This document shows, in pieces, positions 7,361 to 14,766 of a DNA stretch of 27,170 bases (positions within the stretch are counted from its first letter, which is position 1; the number at the start of each line of letters is the position of its first letter). The DNA is taken from assembly GCA_964651755.1 (NCBI GenBank), contig CAZYZD010000023.1:1-27170 (forward strand). Direction: 5' to 3'. The notes below the pieces were generated by a model that was given only the letters and a program-made list of their open reading frames with translations, had not been told where the DNA came from and made no database searches. A program made the translations under genes and the position numbers. Source of the stretch: QNZT01 sp964651755 (lineage in GTDB: Bacteria > Campylobacterota > Campylobacteria > Campylobacterales > QNZT01).

Positions 7361-7366
7361 AAAGAG

Positions 7367-7412
7367 TCTCTTACGATGAGTTTTTTATGTGAAAAAAACT
7401 CATACGTAGAGA
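7367..7412 (-). other. Long hairpin in the tmRNA precursor leader
   Basis: The bases ATGAGTTTTTT (7376-7386) and AAAAAACTCAT (7393-7403) pair perfectly around a 6-base loop. The stem continues with TACG/CGTA and TCTC/GAGA, separated by single-base bulges, for about 19 bp in all. It lies wholly between the tmRNA promoter and the mature 5' end at 7360, so it should form in the precursor leader. It could guide RNase III or RNase P processing or damp read-through from the DHH gene; it lacks a T tract after it and is not a standard terminator. Confidence 0.6.
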
Positions 7413-7436
7413 AAATGTGCTTTTCAATACTAGATT

Positions 7437-7465
7437 AATATAGCACAATTTTTTTTATTTGTCAA
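7437..7465 (-). promoter_or_regulatory. sigma70 promoter of ssrA
   Basis: On the minus strand TTGACA (7465-7460) and TATATT (7442-7437) are separated by exactly 17 bases, the optimum for a housekeeping promoter. The predicted start is near 7430, about 70 bases before mature tmRNA. It is the only promoter in the window with a consensus -35, which fits a very strongly expressed stable RNA. The -35 begins 8 bases after the DHH gene stop codon. Confidence 0.85.
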
Positions 7466-7472
7466 GATTTAT

Positions 7473-8411
7473 TTAAGCTTCACAAAGAGCAGGTTCTCTT
7501 AAAGTCTCGATAATATCTTCAAGTACAACATCTGCCAGTTCGTGTGGTACCTGGCATGTACCGGCTGCCATATGTCCACCACCATTGTATTTATACATAA
7601 TTTCACCTATATTTGCTTTAGAACTTCTATTGACGATAGATTTACCGACAGCAAAAACTGTATTTTGTTTTTTTAGTCCCCATATTTTGTGAATTGATAC
7701 ATTTGTTTTTGGGTAAAGTGCATAGATCATGAAACGATTACCCGGATAGATTATCTCTTCTTTTGTCAGATCCAGTACTACTACATTATCATAAACAGTG
7801 GAGCATTTTTTCAGCTGCGTAACAAATTCTTCTCTATATCTGTTATAAAGTTCCACTCTTTCCTTAATATCTGGAAGTTCCAGAATTTCATCAATTGTAT
7901 GATCTTTACAATAGTCAATCAGATCCATCATGAGTTGATAGTTTGAGATACGAAAATTTCTAAATCTTCCAAGACCTGTTCTGGAATCCATCAGAAAACT
8001 AAGTAAATCCCATCCCTGAGGATCAATAATATCACCTTTTGAAAATTGTGCACTATCTGCTTTATTTGCAGCTTCCATCATAGGTTTAAATTTTTCAGGA
8101 AAAATATCTTCTCCTCCATAATATTGGTAAACAACTTCAGCTGCAGAAGGTGCTTCAGGATCTATTATATGATTATCTGCAAGGTCATTCCTGATAGTTT
8201 CACTCAAATGATGATCAAATACAATATGCGCTTCAGGAACATAAGGAACGTTGGTGCAAATATCTCGGTTGGTAATTTCAATTTTTCCATCTTGCATATC
8301 TTTTGGGTGTACAAATTTTATTTCATCGATAATATCCAGATGTTTTAAAAGTACTGCACATACTAAGCCGTCCATGTCACTTCGCGTGACTAATCTGTAT
8401 TTTTGATTCAT
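7473..8411 (-). CDS. DHH/DHHA1 family phosphoesterase
   Basis: A 312-residue cytoplasmic enzyme with the two-domain DHH layout. The metal-binding motifs are SDMDG at residues 11-15 (usually DxDG), DHH at 66-68, and the DHHA1 substrate motif GGGHMAAGTC near 278-287. Relatives include NrnA-type oligoribonucleases/pAp phosphatases, cyclic dinucleotide phosphodiesterases and proteins annotated as exopolyphosphatase-like; the sequence alone does not decide between them. The ATG at 8411 is preceded by AAAAGGA. It follows the EAL phosphodiesterase gene on the same strand with a 129-base gap, raising the possibility that it hydrolyses pGpG (inference). Confidence 0.9.
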   Translation of the reverse strand: MNQKYRLVTRSDMDGLVCAVLLKHLDIIDEIKFVHPKDMQDGKIEITNRDICTNVPYVPEAHIVFDHHLSETIRNDLADNHIIDPEAPSAAEVVYQYYGGEDIFPEKFKPMMEAANKADSAQFSKGDIIDPQGWDLLSFLMDSRTGLGRFRNFRISNYQLMMDLIDYCKDHTIDEILELPDIKERVELYNRYREEFVTQLKKCSTVYDNVVVLDLTKEEIIYPGNRFMIYALYPKTNVSIHKIWGLKKQNTVFAVGKSIVNRSSKANIGEIMYKYNGGGHMAAGTCQVPHELADVVLEDIIETLREPALCEA

Positions 8412-8445
8412 ATACTATATCCTTTTATTTGTGCAAATTATTGGT

Positions 8446-8497
8446 GGGGAACCTCTAAAAAACTCTATTTTTGGAAGGGGGTTTTGTAGAGATACCC
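8446..8497. repeat. Imperfect inverted repeat between the EAL and DHH genes
   Basis: GGGGAACCTCTA (8446-8457) and TAGAGATACCC (8487-8497) are imperfect inverted copies around a core containing a second TAGAG/CTCTA copy and runs of A, T and G. On the minus strand the inner CTCTA...TAGAG pair is followed by six T, so it might act as a weak terminator after the EAL gene. It might also be a small dispersed repeat; no second copy exists in the window. The rest of the 8412-8540 gap shows nothing else. Confidence 0.35.
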
Positions 8498-8540
8498 ATG
8501 CTTTTAAATCGGCATTAATAAGAAAAAATGAAGGGAAAAA

Positions 8541-10400
8541 CTATGCTGACAGTAATTCTTTTTCATAAAGAGTATCAGGCATAGGGGCACTAAAAAAGTA
8601 TCCTTGAGAATAATCAACGCCTAAATCTCTGACAATTTTATAGATAGTTTCATTGTGTACAAACTCTGCTACAGTTTTTGCACCGAGTTTTTGTGCCAGT
8701 GAAACAATTGTTTCAACAATTTTGATACTGTTAATATCCGTATCAAGATTTTTAATAAAAATACCATCTATTTTAATAAGATCTGCCTGATAAGTCAGAA
8801 GTCGACTCAGGTTAGATGCTTCCGCACCAAAATCGTCGATAGCAATACCAAATCCAAGATTTTTGAGTGTTTTAAACTGTGCTTGAATAATCTCTGTATG
8901 TGTGGTTGTGATATTTTCCAATACCTCCAGATATACGCGGTCAGGAGAGATATTGAATTCATTGCTTTTTTTATTTAGAAAATCGACTAAATAGTTGTTG
9001 CGCAGATCATCTTCTGTAATATTGATACTGAAATGTAAATCATTTTCTGAAAATTTACGGAAACTCTCTTCTATTACAAACTTGGTAATTTCTGGCAGTA
9101 AGCCTCTGGTTTTTGCCGCCTGTAAGAATAGGAAGGGTGAAATCACTTTATTTTGATCAATTGCCCGGATAAGGCATTCATATTTTTCTGCTTTTTGTGT
9201 ATGGTTATTGATGATAGGCTGATAATAAAGTTTTAATTTATGCTGGTATATAACTTCTTTGATTTTATTGTTCCAGTAGATATTGTTCTTTTGCTCCTGG
9301 GCACGTTTTGCATCTTCCGTAAAAAGTTTATAATTGTTAATACCCATACGTTGTGCTTCATGTAGTGCTGTATTTGCATGAGTGACAAGAGTTGACTGGT
9401 TTTCTTTTGCAATACCTATAGAAAATGAAATAGAGATTTCGATTTTATCTATTTTAAGGCGTATTTGTTCAAAATGTTTTTTAATTTTTTTTGCCAGTAT
9501 GGTTTCTTGGTTGTCTCTATTATTTTCAATCAGAAAAGAGAACTGATAGGGTGCTACATGATAAAGTGAAATATTTTTATTTGTGAAGTGCTTTAGAATT
9601 TTTGTTGTTTTTTCTACAATTTTATGTGCATATTCTGCACCAAATTCATCAGCGAGGATGATAAAATCATCAATTGCGAGAGTGAGAAGTGCAGCAGGTT
9701 TGTTTGGATCAAGACTTTTGAGTTTCTCATTTAACGCCAATGAATTTGGAAGTTTTGTTGTAGGGAACGAACGTAACTGTTGATAAAGTTGGTTTTGCTG
9801 TTTTCGTATCTTTTTATTTGCTTTTTGTAAGTTGTCAATACTTTTTTGTTGATGTAAAGTGACAAAAGTTTGAAATAGTGCAAGAGTACTATAAGATAGC
9901 ATTGCCATAACTACTTCTGAAAAATCCAGATGCAAATCTATATATGGTTGTGTTTGTGGAAAGGTATGAGGTATAATATAAAACAGTGCTAGTGCTGATA
10001 TGCTTGTTGCATATGAGATCAAACCACCTTTAATACCTTTTACCATATAGCTGACAATAATTAAAAGTGCATACCATAATAGCTTTACATGATTTTCCGG
10101 CAGTGCAAGGACAACGATACTAAAAAGGACAAATACCAGTGTTAATTGAATGGTTGTGACAAGAGGAAAAACAGATTTGTCCGTTCGTAAATATAAAAAT
10201 CCTGCTATAAAAGTAAGTGCTAATGTGAGGTCTGTATATGCTACAATAGTATTTCCTACACTAAAACGGATACCTGCAGCAAGAGTGGCTATAGTAATTC
10301 CTACTAAAAACATAGCATTGATAAGTTTATAGCGAAATTTTAAGAGTGATTCTTTTTTTGAAAAATCAAAACCACTTGTTAGCAGGTTTTCTAATGTCAT
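8541..10400 (-). CDS. Membrane-bound EAL cyclic-di-GMP phosphodiesterase with degenerate GGDEF domain
   Basis: A 619-residue protein. Residues about 25-185 contain six hydrophobic helices (an integral membrane sensor region), followed by a short coiled coil at about 184-212. A GGDEF-fold domain (about 220-365) has its active loop reduced to APYQF, so it should not make c-di-GMP. A C-terminal EAL domain (about 375-615) keeps the key residues: ECLIR, N in SINIT, LEVLE, IDDFG, the Lys of IKIDG, AEF and QGYFFSAP. Prediction: an inner membrane phosphodiesterase that opens c-di-GMP to pGpG, with the dead GGDEF domain perhaps binding GTP or c-di-GMP as a regulator. Start ATG with GAGG 5 bases upstream; a hairpin adjoins that site. 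No neighbouring receptor is seen. Confidence 0.92.
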   Translation of the reverse strand: MTLENLLTSGFDFSKKESLLKFRYKLINAMFLVGITIATLAAGIRFSVGNTIVAYTDLTLALTFIAGFLYLRTDKSVFPLVTTIQLTLVFVLFSIVVLALPENHVKLLWYALLIIVSYMVKGIKGGLISYATSISALALFYIIPHTFPQTQPYIDLHLDFSEVVMAMLSYSTLALFQTFVTLHQQKSIDNLQKANKKIRKQQNQLYQQLRSFPTTKLPNSLALNEKLKSLDPNKPAALLTLAIDDFIILADEFGAEYAHKIVEKTTKILKHFTNKNISLYHVAPYQFSFLIENNRDNQETILAKKIKKHFEQIRLKIDKIEISISFSIGIAKENQSTLVTHANTALHEAQRMGINNYKLFTEDAKRAQEQKNNIYWNNKIKEVIYQHKLKLYYQPIINNHTQKAEKYECLIRAIDQNKVISPFLFLQAAKTRGLLPEITKFVIEESFRKFSENDLHFSINITEDDLRNNYLVDFLNKKSNEFNISPDRVYLEVLENITTTHTEIIQAQFKTLKNLGFGIAIDDFGAEASNLSRLLTYQADLIKIDGIFIKNLDTDINSIKIVETIVSLAQKLGAKTVAEFVHNETIYKIVRDLGVDYSQGYFFSAPMPDTLYEKELLSA

Positions 10401-10407
10401 AATACCT

Positions 10408-10455
10408 CTATTTTGCCAGATCTACTGATGTATATTTTATAGATCGACAAAATAG
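10408..10455 (-). promoter_or_regulatory. Inverted repeat at the 5' region of the EAL gene
   Basis: CTATTTTG (10408-10415) pairs perfectly with CAAAATAG (10448-10455), and inside it GATCTA (10419-10424) pairs with TAGATC (10440-10445), leaving a 15-base loop. The element fills the gap between trpA and the EAL gene. On the minus strand its 3' arm runs into the AGAGG ribosome site, and a possible -10 box TATAAA sits at its centre (10440-10435). It could be an operator around a promoter or an RNA hairpin that limits ribosome access. Confidence 0.45.
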
Positions 10456-10464
10456 ATATTTTTG

Positions 10465-11205
10465 TTAACTGTTGATCATATCTTTGATATTTTTCGCCAT
10501 ATGTTGCATTTTAGTAATCTTTTCAGCGTAGGATATAGTATCATCCAGCATTATAGAAACAAATGCACTCCCTACAATAACACCATCTACACCTTCAGCT
10601 TTTTGTCTGGCAGTTTGTTCATTTACTCCAAAACCAATGTAAATATCTGTTGTAGTAGTCTCTCTGATATCGGAGATAACTTTACGTAAATCTTCACTTT
10701 TCCCAGCCCCTGTAATACCTGCATATGCTACCAGGTAAATAAATTTTTCTGCATCAGTGACAATATTGCTAATGCGTTCTTTTGAATCTGTTGGGGCTAC
10801 AAAATCAATCATTACAAGATTTTTTGACTTAAATAGTTCTTTATAAGCAAGTGCTTCTTCATGAGGTAGATCAGGAATAATAAAACCGCTGATATTTAAT
10901 TTGTTTGCTTCATTTGTAATTTGTTCTATACCACGATGATAAAAAGGATTAAAATAACCCATCCATAATGTATCTATTTGTTGGGCTATTTTCTCAGAAA
11001 CATCCAGTAAATGTTGCATTTTAAATCCATTTTGCAAGGACTTTAGATTGGCTTTCTCTATGACAGGTCCATCTGCTACAGGATCAGAAAAAGGAACCCC
11101 CAATTCCAATGTATCAACTCCTGCTTCTTTGAGTGCCAGGGCAGCGTCTTCCGTAAAATCTATATCCGGATAACCGGTGGTAATATAAGCTACAAGTTTT
11201 TTCAA
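10465..11205 (-). CDS. trpA: Tryptophan synthase alpha chain
   Basis: A 246-residue TIM-barrel enzyme that splits indole-3-glycerol phosphate into indole and glyceraldehyde 3-phosphate, passing indole to the beta chain. The catalytic pair corresponds to Glu34 in LELGVPFSDP and Asp45 in DPVADGP; the phosphate-binding GFGV and VGSAFV stretches are present. The start is TTG at 11205 with GGAG 5 bases upstream; MKKLVAYITTGYPD is the usual N terminus, so the TTG is well supported. It stands apart from other trp genes in this window, with its own promoter; trpB must lie elsewhere. Confidence 0.97.
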   Translation of the reverse strand: MKKLVAYITTGYPDIDFTEDAALALKEAGVDTLELGVPFSDPVADGPVIEKANLKSLQNGFKMQHLLDVSEKIAQQIDTLWMGYFNPFYHRGIEQITNEANKLNISGFIIPDLPHEEALAYKELFKSKNLVMIDFVAPTDSKERISNIVTDAEKFIYLVAYAGITGAGKSEDLRKVISDIRETTTTDIYIGFGVNEQTARQKAEGVDGVIVGSAFVSIMLDDTISYAEKITKMQHMAKNIKDMINS

Positions 11206-11229
11206 GTTGACTCCATATTCTTTAAACTG

Positions 11230-11235
11230 ATTATA
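11230..11235 (-). promoter_or_regulatory. -10 box of the trpA promoter
   Basis: On the minus strand CTTTTGC is followed by TATAAT (11235-11230), with a predicted start near 11223 and a leader of about 18 bases that carries the GGAG ribosome site. No attenuator or leader peptide fits in so short a leader. The divergent FadL gene must be transcribed from the other side of the same 129-base gap, where TATTAT at 11295-11300 is a possible -10. Confidence 0.55.
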
Positions 11236-11334
11236 GCAAAAGTTATTTAACTAGCAATATTAATATAAGAATTATAGATTTTAGTCATAACTTTTATTAT
11301 ATGATCAGGCTTTATTTTTTAAAAGGAGTACTTT

Positions 11335-12780
11335 ATGAAAAAAGTTAAATTTATTTCCGCAGTCAGTATAGTATGTTATACATCTATACTTTTCGCAACA
11401 AATGGTGACTATTTAATAGGACTTGGACCAAAATCCAGAGCAATGGGTGGTGCAGGTATTGCCTACTCTCTTGGTGCAGAGTCAGCGCTAGTTAATCCTT
11501 CATTGATTGAAGGGAAAAGAGTTATGTTTGGAGGAAGTTATTTTTCTCCTAGCGTTGAGTTTAAAAACAGTGTAGATACTACTGCTATAGGTGGAGCAAA
11601 TTCAAATCCTTCTTTCCAGAAGAATGGTAAAGACAGTTCTCTTATCCCTGAGGTGGCTATTTCTTATCAGCTAGATAAAAATACTGCATGGGGTATTGGT
11701 ATGTTTGGTATTGCAGGAATGGGTGTTGATTATTATAATGATAAACCTTTTTATGGTAATCCTTTTGTTGGTCATCGTCCTAGTGAAACAACCCCGCAAA
11801 ATGAGTATATAGGTACAAAAAATGGTACAAATCAATTAACAACCAGTTTACAGATCATGTCATTTGCCATACCTTATGCCAAGCGGATTAATGAGAAATT
11901 GCGTATTGGTATTGTGCCGGTATTACAATATGGTGCTTTATCAATGTCATTTAATAGTGGTGCATATCAGAATAAAGGAAATGGAGAATACCACAATGTC
12001 AGTACAGGTACAGGCTCTTCAGAAGATTTGGGAATAGGTTTTCAACTTGGTGTAGGTTATGATGTTCCGGATTTTGAAATTAAAGAAGTACAGGTACAAC
12101 ATCTTGCTCTCGGGTTAGTAATAAAAACACCTATTAGGATGGAGTATTCACATCAGTTGTCTGATGCAACACGAGCTTTTGGTTTAGAGGGATTTAGTGA
12201 TAAACTCTCTCAACCAGGTGAAATTGGCTTAGGAATGGCATATAAACTCTCTAAAGATAAAACTATTTTATTTGATTACAAATATATTTTATGGGGTAGT
12301 GCAGATGGATATGAAGATTTTGGATGGGAGAACCAGAGTGTATTCGCATTTGGTTTTGAAAAGACAGGATGGCAGTGGACTTGGAGAATGGGATATAATT
12401 ATGCACAGAGTCCTATTCGAGAATTAAAAACAGGTCCGGCATTTGATCAAAATGGTTTCAATTATAAAAATTACAAAAATGCTGTTTTAAATTATTTTAA
12501 TCTTGCAGGATTTCCTGCAACACCTGAGCATCATTTTACATTTGGTGGCGGTAAAAGGATCAGTCAGCATACATCATTTGATTTTGCCGTTGTATACTCG
12601 CCACAAGTAAGTAAAAATTTTGATACTTCTGCTCTCGCACAGGCGCAAACAGCAAATATGGCAGGGGGTAAGAATATGCCTGTTGCAGTTTCACAAAACC
12701 TTGGTAAGGTAACCAGTATATCGTCAGTACAGCATAATCAAATCAGTATTACAGTAGGTCTTAATATCAAATATTATTAA
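11335..12780 (+). CDS. OmpP1/FadL/TodX family outer membrane channel
   Basis: A 481-residue protein. Residues 1-22 are a signal peptide (basic MKKVK, hydrophobic core, cleavage near FAT). The mature start GDYLIGLGPKSRAMGGAGIA carries the FadL N-terminal hatch signature, NPSLIEG follows, and the rest is alternating aromatic/glycine beta strands ending in the aromatic-rich ISITVGLNIKYY typical of outer membrane barrels. FadL-type channels let hydrophobic molecules such as long-chain fatty acids or hydrocarbons cross the outer membrane; the ligand here is unknown. Strong ribosome site AAAAGGAG before the ATG. Followed by panB after a 108-base gap with its own possible promoter. Confidence 0.93.
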   Translation: MKKVKFISAVSIVCYTSILFATNGDYLIGLGPKSRAMGGAGIAYSLGAESALVNPSLIEGKRVMFGGSYFSPSVEFKNSVDTTAIGGANSNPSFQKNGKDSSLIPEVAISYQLDKNTAWGIGMFGIAGMGVDYYNDKPFYGNPFVGHRPSETTPQNEYIGTKNGTNQLTTSLQIMSFAIPYAKRINEKLRIGIVPVLQYGALSMSFNSGAYQNKGNGEYHNVSTGTGSSEDLGIGFQLGVGYDVPDFEIKEVQVQHLALGLVIKTPIRMEYSHQLSDATRAFGLEGFSDKLSQPGEIGLGMAYKLSKDKTILFDYKYILWGSADGYEDFGWENQSVFAFGFEKTGWQWTWRMGYNYAQSPIRELKTGPAFDQNGFNYKNYKNAVLNYFNLAGFPATPEHHFTFGGGKRISQHTSFDFAVVYSPQVSKNFDTSALAQAQTANMAGGKNMPVAVSQNLGKVTSISSVQHNQISITVGLNIKYY

Positions 12781-12841
12781 ATAACAGATATCCCCTTATA
12801 TTTCAAAATGTCATAAAATTGTAATTAAACTAAATTTTGGG

Positions 12842-12847
12842 TAAAAT
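12842..12847 (+). promoter_or_regulatory. Possible -10 box upstream of panB
   Basis: TTTTGGG leads into TAAAAT at 12842-12847, the same arrangement as at other promoters here but with a weaker box. It would start a message near 12854 and a leader of about 35 bases containing GAGGGG 5 bases before the panB ATG. GATATCCCC at 12787-12795 and GGGGATATC at 12880-12888 are a perfect 9-bp inverted pair, the second overlapping this ribosome site. Confidence 0.4.
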
Positions 12848-12888
12848 CGTAGAAGTATATATAAGGGATGTGATAATGAGGGGATATC

Positions 12889-13701
12889 ATGAGTATTCAT
12901 ACACCAAAGATTGAAAAAAAGATAACAGTTTCCACAATTCGCAAAATGAAATCGATAGAACCTATTACTATGGTAACTGCGTATGATGCATTATTTGCTA
13001 AACTCTTTGATGGAAGTGTAGAGATGCTTCTTGTTGGAGATAGCTTAAATATGAGTTTTTCCGGAAAACCGGATACGCTCTCTGCAAATATGGAGATGAT
13101 GATTTATCATACGAAGGCAGTTTGCAATGGTGCAAAGTTACCGTTGATTGTTTTTGATATGCCATTTGGTTCCTACACAACCAAGGATAGGGCACTAAAA
13201 AATGCTACCAGGGTATATCGTGAGACTGAGGCTCAGGCAGTAAAGATTGAAGGTGGCAAAGAGCGGGCAAAGATTATTCAAATTTTGACTGATAACTCTA
13301 TCGCAGTGATGGGGCATATTGGGCTGATGCCACAATTTGTCAGAAGTGAAGGCGGCTATAAAGTCAAGGGAAAAGATACAGACAACATAAAAGCATTGAT
13401 TGAAGATGCTAAAGCAATTGAAGAAGCAGGTGCATTTGCCCTGGTAGTGGAAGGTGTGAAAAGTGAAGCTGCCAGAGCTATCACTGATGCCGTTTCTATT
13501 CCTACTATTGGTATTGGTGCGGGAGTGGAGACAGATGGGCAAGTATTGGTATGGAGTGATATGTTTGGTTTTTTTGAAGATTTTAAACCTAAATTTGCGA
13601 AAGAGTATATGCCTGGTGCAAAACTTATTCGTGACGCCCTTGGACAATATGTGTATGAAGTAAAAAACAGACAATTCCCAGATGAAGAGCATACATATTA
13701 A
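12889..13701 (+). CDS. panB: 3-methyl-2-oxobutanoate hydroxymethyltransferase
   Basis: A 270-residue enzyme that adds a hydroxymethyl group from 5,10-methylene-tetrahydrofolate to alpha-ketoisovalerate, giving ketopantoate, the first step to pantothenate and CoA. Family landmarks are all present: MVTAYDALFAKLFD, LLVGDSLNMSFSG (metal-binding Asp), FDMPFGSY, KIEGG, VMGHIGLMPQ, the catalytic Glu in LVVEGV, and IGIGAG. ATG with GAGGGG 5 bases upstream. Its stop codon is directly followed by the ruvB ATG, so the two are cotranslated even though their functions are unrelated. Confidence 0.98.
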   Translation: MSIHTPKIEKKITVSTIRKMKSIEPITMVTAYDALFAKLFDGSVEMLLVGDSLNMSFSGKPDTLSANMEMMIYHTKAVCNGAKLPLIVFDMPFGSYTTKDRALKNATRVYRETEAQAVKIEGGKERAKIIQILTDNSIAVMGHIGLMPQFVRSEGGYKVKGKDTDNIKALIEDAKAIEEAGAFALVVEGVKSEAARAITDAVSIPTIGIGAGVETDGQVLVWSDMFGFFEDFKPKFAKEYMPGAKLIRDALGQYVYEVKNRQFPDEEHTY

Positions 13702-14721
13702 ATGGAACGTATAGTAGAAGTTGAAAAACTGAATTTTGAAAGTGAGTTTGAAGTAAGTCTTCGTCCTTCAAACTGGGATGAATATATTGGACAGGAGAAG
13801 ATAAAGAAAAATCTCCAGGTTTTTATTAAAGCTGCCCAAAAACGGGAAGAGGCACTTGATCATGTACTCTTTTTTGGTCCTCCTGGTCTTGGAAAAACGA
13901 CGCTGGCAAATATTATTGCCAGTGAAATGCATGCCAATATTAAAACTACAGCAGCACCTATGATTGAGAAGAGTGGAGATTTAGCAGCGATACTTACTAA
14001 TCTGGAAGAGGGTGATATTTTATTTATAGACGAAATTCATAGACTCTCTCCTGCAATAGAAGAGATACTTTATCCTGCAATGGAAGATTTTCGCTTGGAT
14101 ATTATTATAGGTAGTGGTCCTGCTGCACAAACTATTAAACTTGATCTTCCTCGTTTTACGTTGATTGGTGCAACTACACGTGCGGGTATGATCTCTTCTC
14201 CTTTGCGAGATCGTTTTGGTATGCATTTCAGGTTACAGTTTTACAATACACCTGAACTGGCAAAGATTGTCAAAAAAGCTTCTGTAAAACTTGGTTGTTT
14301 AGCGCAGGAAGAGGCATGTATAGAAACAGCAAGAAGAAGTAGAGGCACACCAAGAATTGCATTAAGATTACTCAAACGTATTCGTGATTATGCTGAGGTA
14401 GAAGATGAAAGTGAAATTTCATTGGAAAGATCACGATTTGCACTTGATGAGTTAGGTGTTGATGAGCGTGGATTTGATGATATGGATATTAAATTTTTGG
14501 AATTATTGATTCAGGCAAAAGGTAGACCTTTGGGACTCGGAACAATTGCTGCAACTTTGAGTGAGGATGAAGGTACTATTGAAGATGTTATAGAGCCTTA
14601 TTTGATTGCTAACGGTTTTATTGAAAAAACGGCAAGGGGAAGAATTGCTACTCCCAAGACATATGAACTATTCAGGTTGACACCACTTGAAAATATGCAA
14701 AAGCCTACTCTTTTTGATTAA
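13702..14721 (+). CDS. ruvB: Holliday junction branch migration ATPase RuvB
   Basis: A 339-residue AAA+ motor that, with RuvA, drives branch migration of Holliday junctions in recombination and repair. Walker A GPPGLGKTT at residues 59-67, Walker B ILFIDEIH at 106-113, sensor and arginine-finger region GATTRAGMISSPLRDRFG, and the C-terminal winged helix ending around KTARGRIATPKTYELF. Length and N terminus (RPSNWDEYIGQ) are standard. It begins at the base after the panB stop and relies on a distant GAAGAG in the end of panB, hence likely coupled translation. Confidence 0.98.
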   Translation: MERIVEVEKLNFESEFEVSLRPSNWDEYIGQEKIKKNLQVFIKAAQKREEALDHVLFFGPPGLGKTTLANIIASEMHANIKTTAAPMIEKSGDLAAILTNLEEGDILFIDEIHRLSPAIEEILYPAMEDFRLDIIIGSGPAAQTIKLDLPRFTLIGATTRAGMISSPLRDRFGMHFRLQFYNTPELAKIVKKASVKLGCLAQEEACIETARRSRGTPRIALRLLKRIRDYAEVEDESEISLERSRFALDELGVDERGFDDMDIKFLELLIQAKGRPLGLGTIAATLSEDEGTIEDVIEPYLIANGFIEKTARGRIATPKTYELFRLTPLENMQKPTLFD

Positions 14722-14766
14722 AAATATGATAAATTATTAAAATAATTTAATAGAAAAAGGTAAAAT

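Noticed and set aside
8476..8481. Poly-G run as a phase-variation tract
   Set aside because: Only five G, too short for slippage, and it is intergenic. No long homopolymer or short tandem repeat occurs in any gene of the window.
8541..10400. Active diguanylate cyclase
   Set aside because: The GGDEF signature loop is replaced by APYQF, so synthesis of c-di-GMP is not expected.
13195..13692. Open frame of 165 codons on the minus strand
   Set aside because: It mirrors panB and gives a Phe/Cys/His-rich product typical of an antisense shadow.
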